Source of the DNA: Chitinophagaceae bacterium
GTDB taxonomy: Bacteria; Bacteroidota; Bacteroidia; Chitinophagales; Chitinophagaceae
Assembly (NCBI GenBank): GCA_019752295.1
Contig: JAIEMK010000036.1
Location: forward strand, 157,123-221,122
DNA: 64,000 bases
Reading direction: 5' to 3'
Position numbers and translations under genes: made by a program. This document shows positions 1 to 9,865 of the stretch, piece by piece; the first letter of the stretch is position 1; every line of letters starts with the position of its first letter. The notes beneath the pieces are model-generated. The model was not told where the DNA came from, ran no database searches, and was given only the letters and a program-made list of their open reading frames with translations.

Positions 1-181
1 TGTAAGCTATATCTGCGATAAATTTCAACCAGTTCGAATTTATGCTGTAGTGTTTGACCACAATCGGGCAAGCATGCAGGTGTTACACAAAAATGGGTTT
101 ATTCTGGAGTCAATCAGGAGGTGCTCAGCAATTAAGAATAACCAGATTCTGGATGATTATGTGTGGGTAAAATTCGTATAA
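1..181 (+). CDS. GNAT N-acetyltransferase, C-terminal end (partial)
   Basis: An open frame enters from the left edge (first full codon at base 2) and stops with TAA at 179-181, leaving about 59 residues. The visible part holds N-R-A-S-M-Q-V-L-H-K-N-G-F, the acetyl-CoA-binding segment typical of RimJ/RimL-type acetyltransferases (N.aS..vleK.GF), followed by a short end with D-D-Y-V-W, also usual in this family. It would transfer an acetyl group from acetyl-CoA to an amine; the substrate cannot be told from the fragment. The next gene starts 25 nt downstream on the same strand. Confidence 0.8.
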   Translation, partial: VSYICDKFQPVRIYAVVFDHNRASMQVLHKNGFILESIRRCSAIKNNQILDDYVWVKFV

Positions 182-206
182 TGCACAAAGAAAACAAACA
201 ACAATA

Positions 207-1286
207 ATGAGTAATCAAATTCCCAACTCAACCAAACACATTATTGAACTAACCATTCGGTTGGCCACGCTAATATTGTTGCTGTTTTATTGTATCGAAA
301 TTCTTGCACCCTTTCTGATGCCGGTTTTGTGGGCAATCATAATTGCAGTAGCGGTTTTTCCTGTACACAAAAAATTGCAAAAAAGACTTGGAAACAGAGA
401 AAAACTTTCTGCTATAATTATAACGCTGACAATCCTTTCACTTATTTTTATTCCGGCAGGATTGTTTATCAGTTCCATCTCTGGCACGATCATCGATTTT
501 AAAAATCAGGCAGAAGCCGGAACGCTTCATCTGGATCAACCCAGCCCAATCATACTAAGTTGGCCAGTTATTGGCAAACCCCTATACGAATTTTTACAAA
601 GTCTTTCCGGTAGCCTGACACCGATTTTTCAAAAATACCAAAGCGAAATTTTGAGTGTTGCTAAAACTATTTTACTGGGTATTGTTGGATCGGGTTTAAC
701 ATTTTTTCAGGTAATATTTTCCATAATAATTTCAGGAGTTTTATTGGCCACTAAAGGAACCGTTGAAACAACAGAAAAGATTTTTAAAAAAATAGCCGGA
801 AACAGAGGAACGGAATTTGTACTGCTTTCTGCCAGCACCATACGAAGTGTGGTAAAAGGAGTATTGGGCGTGGCAGTAATTCAGACACTCTTAGCAGGCG
901 CTGGTTTTTTTCTGGCCGACGTTCCACATGCAGGAATATGGGCTCTTTTGACACTGATATTTGCAATTGTTCAAATAGGCCCAAGTCTTGTAATAGTTCC
1001 TGTAATCATATATTTGTTCACGAAAGGAAATAATCTTTCTGCGGGGCTTTGGTCGGTCTATTTTGTGATGGTAATTTTTTCCGATAATGTATTAAAACCA
1101 ATTTTATTGGGCAAGGGAGCTCAAGTGCCAATGCTGGTAATATTTCTTGGCGTTATCGGAGGCTTTCTTTTATCGGGATTTATTGGTTTATTTACGGGAG
1201 CAATTATTCTTTCAATCGGATATAAATTATTTTTAGTTTGGATGCACGATCAAATCGAAGAAGTAGAAATAACAGATAAAACCTAG
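207..1286 (+). CDS. AI-2E family transporter (PerM/YdiK type membrane protein)
   Basis: A 359-residue inner-membrane protein. Hydrophobic segments lie at about residues 14-52, 63-86, 150-180, 213-235, 240-272, 277-297 and 305-345, the usual layout of the PF01594 family. The segment around residues 235-270 (P-H-A-G-I-W-A-L-L ... I-V-Q-I-G-P) matches the family's most conserved stretch. Characterised relatives include the AI-2 exporter TqsA and ion or permease-like proteins, so the cargo cannot be assigned. It is the first gene of a plus-strand run; the amidase start is 57 nt downstream. The ATG at 207 is preceded by an A-rich stretch with no Shine-Dalgarno sequence. Confidence 0.85.
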   Translation: MSNQIPNSTKHIIELTIRLATLILLLFYCIEILAPFLMPVLWAIIIAVAVFPVHKKLQKRLGNREKLSAIIITLTILSLIFIPAGLFISSISGTIIDFKNQAEAGTLHLDQPSPIILSWPVIGKPLYEFLQSLSGSLTPIFQKYQSEILSVAKTILLGIVGSGLTFFQVIFSIIISGVLLATKGTVETTEKIFKKIAGNRGTEFVLLSASTIRSVVKGVLGVAVIQTLLAGAGFFLADVPHAGIWALLTLIFAIVQIGPSLVIVPVIIYLFTKGNNLSAGLWSVYFVMVIFSDNVLKPILLGKGAQVPMLVIFLGVIGGFLLSGFIGLFTGAIILSIGYKLFLVWMHDQIEEVEITDKT

Positions 1287-1343
1287 GCGGTAGAAATGTT
1301 GATTCGCGGATTCAACGTGACCATAACCCATAAAAATTCACAA

Positions 1344-2990
1344 ATGAAAAAAATGTTGATTGCAATTGCGGTCTTTGCTTTTACCGGCGGATCCGCACAG
1401 GATAGTATTCACATACCCGATCTTATTTCGGCAGCAAAGATTTTTGATCTTTCATACACACAAAAAGAACTGGATACTATGTATTCGGGTGTAATGGAAA
1501 ATTTCGAGAACTACCGATTGATGCACAAAACACATTTGGACAATAGTGTTCCAATGAGCATGTGGCAAAATCCTGTGTTACCCGGAATGCATTTTCTAAG
1601 CAAACAAGAACCGATCGATTGGAACATCCCTTCCAATATCAATCTTCCAAAAAACAAACAGGATCTGGCTTATTATTCTGTTTTAGAACTGGCATCGCTC
1701 ATAAAAAACAAAAAAATCAGTTCGGTTGAACTGACCAGATTTTTTATCGACCGCCTCAAAAAATACAGCGACACTTTGCAATGCCTTATCAGCTATACCG
1801 AATCAATCGCAATAGAACAGGCAAGACAAGCTGATGCAGAAATAGCAAAAGGAAAATACAGAGGACCATTGCAAGGTATCCCCTATGGATTAAAAGATTT
1901 ATTTGCCGTTAAAGGAACCAGAACAACATGGGGGGCGGCACCCTATAAAGATCAGGTGATTGATGTGGATGCTTATGTTTATGCTCGACTGAAAGAAGCA
2001 GGAGCTGTACTAGTAGCTAAATTTACAATGGGGGCTTTGGCAATGGGGGATTATTGGTTTGGTGGAAGAACAAAAAATCCGTGGAATTTAAATAATGGAT
2101 CGTCTGGATCTTCTGCCGGATCAGCATCGGCAACAGTAGCGGGCTTAGTGCCCTTTGCCATTGGCACAGAAACCTGGGGATCCATTACTTCGCCATCAGG
2201 AGTTTGCGGCGCAACCGGACTTAGACCTACGTTTGGAAGTATTAGTCGCTCAGGAGCAATGACCTTAAGCTGGAGTCTTGATAAGGTTGGTCCGATTTGT
2301 AGAAGCGCAGAAGATGCAGCCATCGTATTTAGTGCTATTCACGGAACAGACGGAAAAGACCAGAGTGCAGTAAATATGCCATTCAATTATAAAACACAAA
2401 CTGGGCTCAGGGGGAAGAAGATTGCATATGCAAAAAATTATTTCGATAAAATTACCGACACCAGTAGAAATGAGTGGAAGGTTTTAGACCAGTATCGTAA
2501 ACTAGGCGTTGATCTGATTCCTGTAAATTTTCCCGACAGCGGAGTTTATGCTTTTAATATCATGGATGTAGTGATCAGTGCAGAATGTGCAGCGGCATTT
2601 GATGAATTTACCAGAATGGGGATTGATGATCAGATGACCAGACAGGGGAAAAACGACTGGCCCAATAGTTTCAGGGTTTCAAGATTGATGCCTGCGGTTG
2701 AATACGTTAACGCAAACCGCCACCGCTATTTACTAATGCAAAAAGTAAACGAGCTGATGCAAAAATATGATGCGGTGATCTGTCCGAATTTTGGTGGCAA
2801 CCAATCGGCTATCACAAATTTAACAGGCCATCCGGTAATTGTTTTTCCAACCGGATTTAATAAAACAAAAACTCCAACCAGTATCACTTTGGTCGGAAAA
2901 TTATATGATGAAGCAACAATCATATCGATTGCAAAAGCGTATCAACAATCAACCAATTGGAATAAATTACATCCGGCCATGTTTCAATAG
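1344..2990 (+). CDS. Secreted amidase (amidase signature family)
   Basis: A 548-residue amidase-signature enzyme, hydrolysing a C-N amide bond with a Ser-cisSer-Lys triad. The catalytic Lys is seen in G-L-K-D-L-F (Lys about 184); the Gly/Ser-rich signature follows in N-N-G-S-S-G-S-S-A-G-S, and the nucleophile region in G-T-E-T-W-G-S-I. An open frame reaches back to 1296, but I chose ATG 1344 because the protein then begins with a proper signal peptide (M-K-K-M-L-I-A-I-A-V-F-A-F) cut near S-A-Q. It should act in the periplasm or outside. Relatives include Glu-tRNA amidotransferase A, but the signal peptide and the absence of gatB/gatC nearby make that unlikely. It sits 32 nt before the M28 peptidase gene. 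Confidence 0.9.
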   Translation: MKKMLIAIAVFAFTGGSAQDSIHIPDLISAAKIFDLSYTQKELDTMYSGVMENFENYRLMHKTHLDNSVPMSMWQNPVLPGMHFLSKQEPIDWNIPSNINLPKNKQDLAYYSVLELASLIKNKKISSVELTRFFIDRLKKYSDTLQCLISYTESIAIEQARQADAEIAKGKYRGPLQGIPYGLKDLFAVKGTRTTWGAAPYKDQVIDVDAYVYARLKEAGAVLVAKFTMGALAMGDYWFGGRTKNPWNLNNGSSGSSAGSASATVAGLVPFAIGTETWGSITSPSGVCGATGLRPTFGSISRSGAMTLSWSLDKVGPICRSAEDAAIVFSAIHGTDGKDQSAVNMPFNYKTQTGLRGKKIAYAKNYFDKITDTSRNEWKVLDQYRKLGVDLIPVNFPDSGVYAFNIMDVVISAECAAAFDEFTRMGIDDQMTRQGKNDWPNSFRVSRLMPAVEYVNANRHRYLLMQKVNELMQKYDAVICPNFGGNQSAITNLTGHPVIVFPTGFNKTKTPTSITLVGKLYDEATIISIAKAYQQSTNWNKLHPAMFQ

Positions 2991-3022
2991 AAAAATATCT
3001 TATTAAACAATTTATCAGAAGT

Positions 3023-5245
3023 ATGAAAAAAAACCACCTGTTTCTTCTCTGCCTTTTAGGTAGCAGCGTTTTATCTACAAATGTTTTTGCACAAAAAACT
3101 ATTACCGGATTTAGTGAAAAATCTGCCGCTGAGCAGAAGCAAATCGAAAAAAAATTTGATGCGGGATTGAGCGCGGAACGGATTGGAAAAAATATCAAAG
3201 ACCTGTCTGCCAAACCACACCATCTTGGGTCAGTAGGAGGAAAAGCGGTGGCCGAAAATATTCTTGCACAATTCAAATCATATGGATGGGATGCTGCAAT
3301 AGAAACCTATCAGGTATTATTTCCTACTCCTAAAACAAGGATTCTGGAAATGACCTCACCAACGGTATATAAAGCCCTGTTGAAAGAACCTGCATTAAAA
3401 GAAGATGCTACTTCTAATCAGGAAGATCAGTTACCAACTTATAATTGCTGGAGCGCTGATGGTGATGTTACAGCCGATTTGGTTTTTGTAAATTATGGTG
3501 TTCCGGCAGACTATGAAGTATTGGAAAAACTTGGAATTGATGTGAAGGGAAAAATAGTGATTGCAAAATATGGTCATAGCTGGAGGGGTATCAAACCAAA
3601 AGTTGCACAGGAACATGGCGCTATTGGTTGTATCATTTATTCAGATCCCAAAGACGATGGATATGGTGCGGGAGAAGTATATCCCAAGGGGGCTTATAAA
3701 AGCGAGTACGGGGTACAAAGAGGTTCAATTATGGACATGGTAATTTATCCTGGCGATCCACTTACTCCGGGTGTTGGCGCAACAGCGGGTGCAAAAAGAC
3801 TAGAGAAAAGCGAAGCAACAAATCTTTTAAAAATACCGGTATTGCCAATTAGTTATCACGATGCAAAACCTTTATTGGAATCCTTGGATGGCTCAGTAGC
3901 ACCTGAAGAATGGGTGGGAGGATTACCGTTTACTTACCATATCGGACCCGGAAAAACCAAAGTACACCTAAAGGTTGATTTTGATTGGAAGCTCCGCCCC
4001 GCTTATGATGTAATCGCAAAAATGAAAGGATCTGTATACCCCGATCAGTGGGTAATTCGCGGTAATCACCACGATGCTTGGGTAAATGGTGCGAACGATC
4101 CGATAAGCGGACAAGCTGCATTGTTAGAAGAAGCAAGATCAATTGGTGAGTTGGCAAAGACAGGTTGGAAACCGAAAAGAACATTGGTGTATTGTGCCTG
4201 GGATGGTGAAGAACCTGGATTGATCGGGTCAACAGAATGGGTAGAAGACCATGCTGAAGAACTGCAACAAAAAACGGTGGTTTATATTAATTCTGATGGC
4301 AATGCCAGAGGATTTCTGGATGCCGAAGGATCTCATGCTTTGGAAAATATGGTATATGAAGTTGCAAAAGAGGTAACAGACCCGCAAACCGGTGTTTCGG
4401 TTTACGAAAGAAGAAGAGCTGCAGATATCACAGGAGGAGCAACAACAAAAGCAAAACAGGAAGCACTCAATAATAAAGAATATCATTTGAATGCAATGGG
4501 TTCGGGCTCTGATTATTCATCGTTTATACAACACCTCGGATTACCAGCCCTGAGTATTGGGTTTGATGGAGAAAGCGGAGGCGGAGAATATCATTCCATC
4601 TATGACAGCTACGATCATTACAGCAAGTTTAAAGATCCGGGTTTTGTTTATGGGGTGGCACTTGCAAAAACAACGGGTCGTGTAGCACTAAGAATGGCAG
4701 ACGCAGAATTATTACCTTTTGATTTTAGCAGATTGCAAAAAACAATTGCAGGATACATCAAAGAATTATCCGGATCAGTAGATGCATTGCGCGAAAAAAC
4801 AAATCTCGAAAACGAATTAATTCAAAGTAATCTATATCAGTTGGCGGCAGACCCTACAAAGGCCGAAAAAATGCCGGCAGTAAAAGCGCCTGTACCATTC
4901 ATCGATTTTCATCAAATACAAAATGCATTGACGGCATTTGAAAAAACAAGTAAGGATTTAAATCAATGGCTGGAAAAACAAAATATGGTTGTAAGTGCAA
5001 AAACCAATCAGGCTTTGTATCAGGCAGAACAACAACTACTTTCAAAAAATGGATTACCAAGAAGGGCCTGGTTTAAACATAGTATTTATGCTCCTGGATT
5101 TTATACAGGCTATGGTGTAAAAACAATGCCCGGAATTCGTGAAGCAATTGAACAAAGAGATTGGAAAGAAGCACAAGAACAAATGGATATAGATGCATCA
5201 CTCTTGAATGCATTAACCAAACATTTACAATCCATCATGCAATAA
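3023..5245 (+). CDS. Secreted M28 zinc peptidase, glutamate carboxypeptidase II-like
   Basis: A 740-residue exported metallopeptidase with signal peptide (about 1-23, ending F-A-Q). Domain order matches human PSMA/GCPII: N-terminal part, inserted PA domain (about 130-280), M28 catalytic domain (about 330-570) and a C-terminal helical TfR-dimer-like domain (about 600-740). All expected two-zinc ligands are present by alignment to GCPII: His349 (H-H-D-A-W), Asp359 (N-D-P-I-S-G), Glu396/Glu397 (W-D-G-E-E-P), Asp425 and His524 (E-Y-H-S-I-Y-D). It probably removes C-terminal residues from peptides in the periplasm. With the amidase upstream and the lipoprotein 10 nt downstream it looks like part of one operon. 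Confidence 0.92.
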   Translation: MKKNHLFLLCLLGSSVLSTNVFAQKTITGFSEKSAAEQKQIEKKFDAGLSAERIGKNIKDLSAKPHHLGSVGGKAVAENILAQFKSYGWDAAIETYQVLFPTPKTRILEMTSPTVYKALLKEPALKEDATSNQEDQLPTYNCWSADGDVTADLVFVNYGVPADYEVLEKLGIDVKGKIVIAKYGHSWRGIKPKVAQEHGAIGCIIYSDPKDDGYGAGEVYPKGAYKSEYGVQRGSIMDMVIYPGDPLTPGVGATAGAKRLEKSEATNLLKIPVLPISYHDAKPLLESLDGSVAPEEWVGGLPFTYHIGPGKTKVHLKVDFDWKLRPAYDVIAKMKGSVYPDQWVIRGNHHDAWVNGANDPISGQAALLEEARSIGELAKTGWKPKRTLVYCAWDGEEPGLIGSTEWVEDHAEELQQKTVVYINSDGNARGFLDAEGSHALENMVYEVAKEVTDPQTGVSVYERRRAADITGGATTKAKQEALNNKEYHLNAMGSGSDYSSFIQHLGLPALSIGFDGESGGGEYHSIYDSYDHYSKFKDPGFVYGVALAKTTGRVALRMADAELLPFDFSRLQKTIAGYIKELSGSVDALREKTNLENELIQSNLYQLAADPTKAEKMPAVKAPVPFIDFHQIQNALTAFEKTSKDLNQWLEKQNMVVSAKTNQALYQAEQQLLSKNGLPRRAWFKHSIYAPGFYTGYGVKTMPGIREAIEQRDWKEAQEQMDIDASLLNALTKHLQSIMQ

Positions 5246-5255
5246 AAAACTAAGC

Positions 5256-6395
5256 TTGAAATACTGTTTCATTTTATTTTCCATCGTTTTCTTATTTGCG
5301 TGCAAAGCCACGAACAGCCCCGCATCCAAACAGGACAAGATTAGTCGGTTAAAATTTCTTGGCGAATATGATATTGCCCATAATCAGAATTTTAACGGCA
5401 CAACTATTGGAGGTTTATCGGGCATCGATTATGATGCATCTAACAATTTGTTTTATCTGATCAGCGATGATCGCTCGGCCATCAACCCTGCCAGATTTTA
5501 TACGGCTAAAATTTCATGTACCGAAAAAGGAATCGATACGGTTCAGTGGATAGCAACCTATTATTTTAAACAAGCCGATGGTAAAACCTATCCCAATTCA
5601 AAACAAGATCCGGCACACACACCCGACCCAGAAGCGATTAGGTTTAATGCGAATGAAAAAAATCTGATCTGGACCAGCGAAGGAGAAAGAATCATTAAAG
5701 GAAAGGACACAGTACTGGAAAACCCGGCCATAACAAGGGTTTCGTTGAATGGTAATTATATCGACACTTTTCCGCTTCCCGAAAATTTATTGATGCGTGT
5801 AACTGAAAAGGGCCCCAGACAAAACGGGGTGCTTGAAGGACTGACTTTTGATAAGGATTTTAAAAACATGTATGTAAATCTGGAAGAGCCTTTGTACGAA
5901 GATGGTCCGCGAGCCGATTTAATCAAAAACAATGCTTGGATTAGAATTTATCAATACGATGTTGCTTCTAAAAAAAATATAGCACAATATGCATATCATT
6001 TAGAGCCAATTGCACATCCTGCGATTCCGGCAGATGGTTTTAAAATTAATGGAGTGCCGGATATTTATGCTATTGCAAAAAATAAGTTGATGGTTTTGGA
6101 AAGGTCTTTTTCAACCGGATCCATACCCTGTACCATTAAAGTATTTTTGGCAGACCTGAATGGAGCAGAAGATATTAGCACCAATAGTTCTTTGATAATA
6201 AATCCTGTTACAAAACCAGTACGGAAAAAATTATTGATCAACATGGATGCACTGGGAATCTTCACCGATAATATTGAAGGAGTTACTTTCGGTCCGCTCC
6301 TGCCTAATGGACATAAGACGCTGGTATTTGTTTCGGACAATAATTTTATGTCTTTCCAAAAAACGCAATTTCTTTTATTTGAAATCTTACCATAG
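5256..6395 (+). CDS. Phytase-like/esterase-like lipoprotein
   Basis: A 379-residue lipoprotein that matches the 'esterase-like activity of phytase' family (PF13449), which folds as a beta-propeller. Typical signs are the early L-S-G-I-D-Y-D segment, D-P-E-A-I-R, E-G-L-T-F-D and, near the end, N-I-E-G-V-T-F-G-P with S-D-N-N-F. The lipobox is L-F-A-C with Cys16 as the lipidation site. The start is TTG at 5256: no in-frame ATG gives a complete signal sequence, and the TTG is 10 nt after the M28 stop. Family members are poorly characterised; a phosphoester substrate is only a family-level guess. Confidence 0.8.
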   Translation: MKYCFILFSIVFLFACKATNSPASKQDKISRLKFLGEYDIAHNQNFNGTTIGGLSGIDYDASNNLFYLISDDRSAINPARFYTAKISCTEKGIDTVQWIATYYFKQADGKTYPNSKQDPAHTPDPEAIRFNANEKNLIWTSEGERIIKGKDTVLENPAITRVSLNGNYIDTFPLPENLLMRVTEKGPRQNGVLEGLTFDKDFKNMYVNLEEPLYEDGPRADLIKNNAWIRIYQYDVASKKNIAQYAYHLEPIAHPAIPADGFKINGVPDIYAIAKNKLMVLERSFSTGSIPCTIKVFLADLNGAEDISTNSSLIINPVTKPVRKKLLINMDALGIFTDNIEGVTFGPLLPNGHKTLVFVSDNNFMSFQKTQFLLFEILP

Positions 6396-6412
6396 CCGGA
6401 ATAAAAATTGAT

Positions 6413-7000
6413 ATGCGCAAAAACTGTTTTTTTATTGCATTGATATTATTGATGGGTTGTAAAAGCAAACCCCAATACAATAATCCGCATATTGCTATTC
6501 AAACTAAATACGGAAATATTGAAATAGAGTTATTTCCTAAGCAGGCACCCAAAACAGTTGCTGCATTTCTAAGTTATGTGGATTCGGGATTTTATTATAA
6601 TAGTAGTTTTTATAGAGCACTGAATATGGAGAACCAACCATCGAATGCACCAAAAACAGAATTGATTCAGGGCGGTATCTGGAAAACAAACTATCAAAAA
6701 GCAATTAACATTAAAGGCATAGAACACGAAAGCACGGCACAAACAAAAATTCTACACAAAGAAGGAGTAATTTCTTTGGCAAGAGCAAAACCCGGCACTG
6801 CTGGTACTGAATTCTTTATTGTATTGAGTGATCAGCCAGGCTTGGATTTTGGAGGCGAAAACTGTGAAGACAAACAGGGTTATGCAGCATTCGGAAGGGT
6901 TGTAAATGGTCTGGATCTTGTATTTAAAATCTCGGGGCAAAGGTTAAATGGCCAGTATTTATCCCCTCAGGTTGATATTTTCAACATTGTAAGATTGTAA
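6413..7000 (+). CDS. Cyclophilin-type peptidyl-prolyl isomerase, lipoprotein
   Basis: A 195-residue envelope cyclophilin. The N-terminus has a lipobox (L-L-M-G-C, Cys16), so the protein is expected to be anchored to a membrane. The cyclophilin fold covers about residues 28-195: I-E-I-E-L-F-P-K-Q-A-P-K-T-V opens the domain, F-Y-R-A-L and I-Q-G-G carry the active-site region, and G-T-E-F-F-I-V-L corresponds to the conserved S-Q-F-F-I strand. It catalyses cis-trans isomerisation of Xaa-Pro bonds and probably helps fold outer-membrane or secreted proteins. It starts 17 nt after the phytase-like gene and closes the tight part of the operon. Confidence 0.92.
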   Translation: MRKNCFFIALILLMGCKSKPQYNNPHIAIQTKYGNIEIELFPKQAPKTVAAFLSYVDSGFYYNSSFYRALNMENQPSNAPKTELIQGGIWKTNYQKAINIKGIEHESTAQTKILHKEGVISLARAKPGTAGTEFFIVLSDQPGLDFGGENCEDKQGYAAFGRVVNGLDLVFKISGQRLNGQYLSPQVDIFNIVRL

Positions 7001-7114
7001 CAATCAATTAATTTAACAGTGCCTTCGCATTCCTTTAGGCTCACTTTATGATTTATTGGCACGCCGATTGGTTTAATCTTAATGATTGAAATTTGCAATA
7101 ATAAAATAAGAACG

Positions 7115-7693
7115 ATGAAAAATCTAAGTTGGATATTAGTCATTGCATTAATGATGGTGGTTATAACCAGTTGTGAAACTACAGCCCGGGTACAGAAAGA
7201 CAATACCATCGATTTTAAAAAATTTAAAAACTATGCTTGGGTTGATGTGAGCATAAAAGACAGTACCAACCAAACCCCTAAAATGAACGACCTTATTGAT
7301 CGAAAAATCAAAGCAAGTGTGGATCGGAATCTTTCGGAAAATGGGTGGACACTAAACAAGAAGAACCCGGATGTATTGATAGCATATGAAATGGACGTTG
7401 AGAAAGAGAGTAGAAATGTAAGTACTCCGGTTTACACACAACCTACTTACAGATATGTATATAGTCCATATAGCAGAAGATGGGTTTCCATATTTTATCC
7501 ATCTGAATTCTATGGATACCGCCATTCAGTAAAAACAGTACAGCAACATACGCTTACTATTACGCTGGTGGAAGCAGAAACAGATAAAACAATCTGGCAG
7601 GGCTGGACAACCATTGATAATACTACCACACGCTTAACAGATGGTGAGATCGATCATAATGTACATGCCATTATAAAAAAACTAAAAAAATAA
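7115..7693 (+). CDS. DUF4136 lipoprotein
   Basis: A 192-residue lipoprotein of the DUF4136 family, common in Bacteroidota and Proteobacteria. The start at 7115 gives a clean lipoprotein signal (V-V-I-T-S-C, Cys20); the longer frame from 7082 would add 11 non-signal residues. Family features are D-F-K-K-F-K-N-Y-A-W-V near the start of the domain, a central N-P-D-V-L-I-A-Y, a Tyr-rich stretch (about 110-140) and T-L-T-I-T-L-V-E-A followed by I-W-Q-G-W near the end. The function is unknown. It lies 114 nt after the cyclophilin gene and is followed by a terminator hairpin, so it ends the exported-protein run. Confidence 0.85.
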   Translation: MKNLSWILVIALMMVVITSCETTARVQKDNTIDFKKFKNYAWVDVSIKDSTNQTPKMNDLIDRKIKASVDRNLSENGWTLNKKNPDVLIAYEMDVEKESRNVSTPVYTQPTYRYVYSPYSRRWVSIFYPSEFYGYRHSVKTVQQHTLTITLVEAETDKTIWQGWTTIDNTTTRLTDGEIDHNVHAIIKKLKK

Positions 7694-7716
7694 AGTTCAA
7701 TTCCCCCTTCATATAC

Positions 7717-7755
7717 TAGGCCAGTCTCTGAGTAAGGGGTGGCCTATTTTTATTT
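7717..7755 (+). terminator. Rho-independent terminator after the DUF4136 gene
   Basis: TAGGCCA (7717-7723) pairs with TGGCCTA (7740-7746), with a 16-nt loop, followed at once by a T-rich tract. It lies 23 nt beyond the DUF4136 stop and before uvrB on the same strand. Confidence 0.75.
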
Positions 7756-7825
7756 AGCGAACAAACTGTTTCTGCAACTAACAAAGCTGAGAGAACATTA
7801 ACTTCGTTGTAAACATTTTTTGTTT

Positions 7826-9865
7826 ATGCCTTTTCAATTACACGCACCCTATTCTCCTGCAGGTGATCAGCCTTCTGCGATTCAGCAGCTCACAGATAAT
7901 GTAAATGCCGGAGAGCATTTTCAAACCTTATTGGGTGTAACGGGAAGTGGTAAAACTTATACTATTGCAAACCTTATTCAAAATACGCAACGTCCCACAT
8001 TGGTGTTAACGCACAACAAAACATTGGTGGCACAATTGTATGGTGAGTTCAAACAATTTTTTCCGGAAAATGCTGTGGGCTATTTTGTAAGTTATTACGA
8101 CTACTATCAACCAGAAGCCTATATGCCGGTAACGGGTACTTATATTGAGAAGGATTTAAGTATTAATGAAGAGCTTGACAAATTACGATTACAAGCAACA
8201 TCACAGTTGCTGAGTGGAAGAAGAGATATTATTGTTGTTGCGAGTGTGAGTTGTATTTATGGTATGGGCAATCCAACAGAATATGAAAACGGGATCATTC
8301 GAATTCATAAAGGACAAGTGATTTCGCGTCAGGGATTCTTGCATGCTTTGGTAAATTCTTTATACAACCGCTCGCAGGGAGAGTTTGGCAGGGGAACTTT
8401 TAGAGTAAAGGGTGATACGGTAGACATTAATTTACCTTATGTGGATTTCGGATATCGAATTACCTTTTTCGGAGATGAAATAGAAGAGATAGAAAGTATA
8501 GAAACTGCTACCAGCAAGCGTATCGGGCTAATGGATACTGCTGCGATATTTCCTGCCACCCTTTATTTGGCACCTAAAGAAATGATTCTTCAGGTAATGC
8601 ACGAGATTCAGGATGAGATGATGGCACAGGTTGAATATTTTAAGAGCACCGGGAAATTCATTGAAGCGCAAAGGCTAAAGGAAAGGGTTGAATACGATAT
8701 TGAAATGATCCGCGAGCTGGGATATTGTAACGGCATTGAAAACTATTCCAGATTTTTCGATCGCAGAAAACCAGGTACAAGACCATTCTGTTTATTGGAT
8801 TATTTTCCGAAAGATTTTTTGTTGGTTGTAGACGAAAGTCATCAGACCATTCCACAAGTTGCAGGAATGTATGGTGGCGACCGATCCAGAAAATTAGTGT
8901 TGGTGGAATACGGATTTCGTTTACCCAGTGCCATGGATAACCGTCCATTGAACTTTAATGAGTTTGAAGCGCTAACAGGTCAGACCATTTTTGTGAGTGC
9001 AACTCCCGGCGATTACGAATTAGAAAAAACAGAAGGAGTTGTGGTGGAGCAGATTGTACGGCCAACGGGATTATTAGATCCTCCCATACAGATCAGACCT
9101 AGTGTGAATCAGATTGATGATCTTCTCGAAGAAATTGATAAAACGGTGAAGAAAGGAGATCGCGTTTTAGTTACTACGCTAACAAAACGCATGGCTGAGG
9201 AAATGGATAAGTACCTAGGCCGCATCAATATAAAATCAAAATATATTCACAGCGATGTAGATACTTTGGAACGCGTTGAAATTCTGAGGCAGTTGAGGCT
9301 AGGCGAAATTGATGTGCTGGTGGGAGTAAATTTATTAAGAGAAGGACTTGACTTGCCTGAAGTTTCACTCGTGGCAATATTGGATGCAGATAAAGAGGGC
9401 TTTCTGCGAAACGAAAAATCATTGACACAAACATCGGGACGTGCAGCGCGTAATGTAGATGGGTTTGTGATTTTTTATGCAGATAAGATGACAGAAAGTA
9501 TGCAACGTACGATTGATGAAACAAACAGGAGAAGAGAAAAACAAATTGCATATAATATTGAGCACGGAATTACTCCTAAGACGATTATAAAAAGCAGAGA
9601 GCAGGTTTTTGCACAAGGCTCTGTTTTGGATATTAAAGGATATGATCCTTCGAATCCATACGCCTTACAAAGAGATGCACAAATTGTAGAAACCAAAGCA
9701 GCAGAGGAGCAGGAAATATATAAGACCATACCTCAGATAGAAAAAGCAATTAGTAAGACCAAAAAAGAAATGGAAAAAGCAGCCAGAGATCTTGACTTTA
9801 TTGAAGCTGCAAGACTAAGAGACGATATGTTTAGATTGCAGAAAGAGTTGGCAGAAATGAAATAA
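7826..9865 (+). CDS. uvrB: Excinuclease ABC subunit B
   Basis: A 679-residue UvrB, the damage-verifying helicase-like subunit of nucleotide excision repair. Walker A is G-V-T-G-S-G-K-T (about 37-44). The beta-hairpin that clamps DNA holds the Tyr-rich Y-Y-D-Y-Y-Q-P-E-A-Y. The helicase motif V-V-D-E-S-H, the C-terminal helicase motifs (S-G-R-A-A-R-N) and a UVR motif (about 640-675) that contacts UvrC are all present. I prefer ATG 7826 over TTG 7820, since M-P-F-Q-L is the usual N-terminus. uvrA and uvrC are not in the window. Confidence 0.98.
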   Translation: MPFQLHAPYSPAGDQPSAIQQLTDNVNAGEHFQTLLGVTGSGKTYTIANLIQNTQRPTLVLTHNKTLVAQLYGEFKQFFPENAVGYFVSYYDYYQPEAYMPVTGTYIEKDLSINEELDKLRLQATSQLLSGRRDIIVVASVSCIYGMGNPTEYENGIIRIHKGQVISRQGFLHALVNSLYNRSQGEFGRGTFRVKGDTVDINLPYVDFGYRITFFGDEIEEIESIETATSKRIGLMDTAAIFPATLYLAPKEMILQVMHEIQDEMMAQVEYFKSTGKFIEAQRLKERVEYDIEMIRELGYCNGIENYSRFFDRRKPGTRPFCLLDYFPKDFLLVVDESHQTIPQVAGMYGGDRSRKLVLVEYGFRLPSAMDNRPLNFNEFEALTGQTIFVSATPGDYELEKTEGVVVEQIVRPTGLLDPPIQIRPSVNQIDDLLEEIDKTVKKGDRVLVTTLTKRMAEEMDKYLGRINIKSKYIHSDVDTLERVEILRQLRLGEIDVLVGVNLLREGLDLPEVSLVAILDADKEGFLRNEKSLTQTSGRAARNVDGFVIFYADKMTESMQRTIDETNRRREKQIAYNIEHGITPKTIIKSREQVFAQGSVLDIKGYDPSNPYALQRDAQIVETKAAEEQEIYKTIPQIEKAISKTKKEMEKAARDLDFIEAARLRDDMFRLQKELAEMK

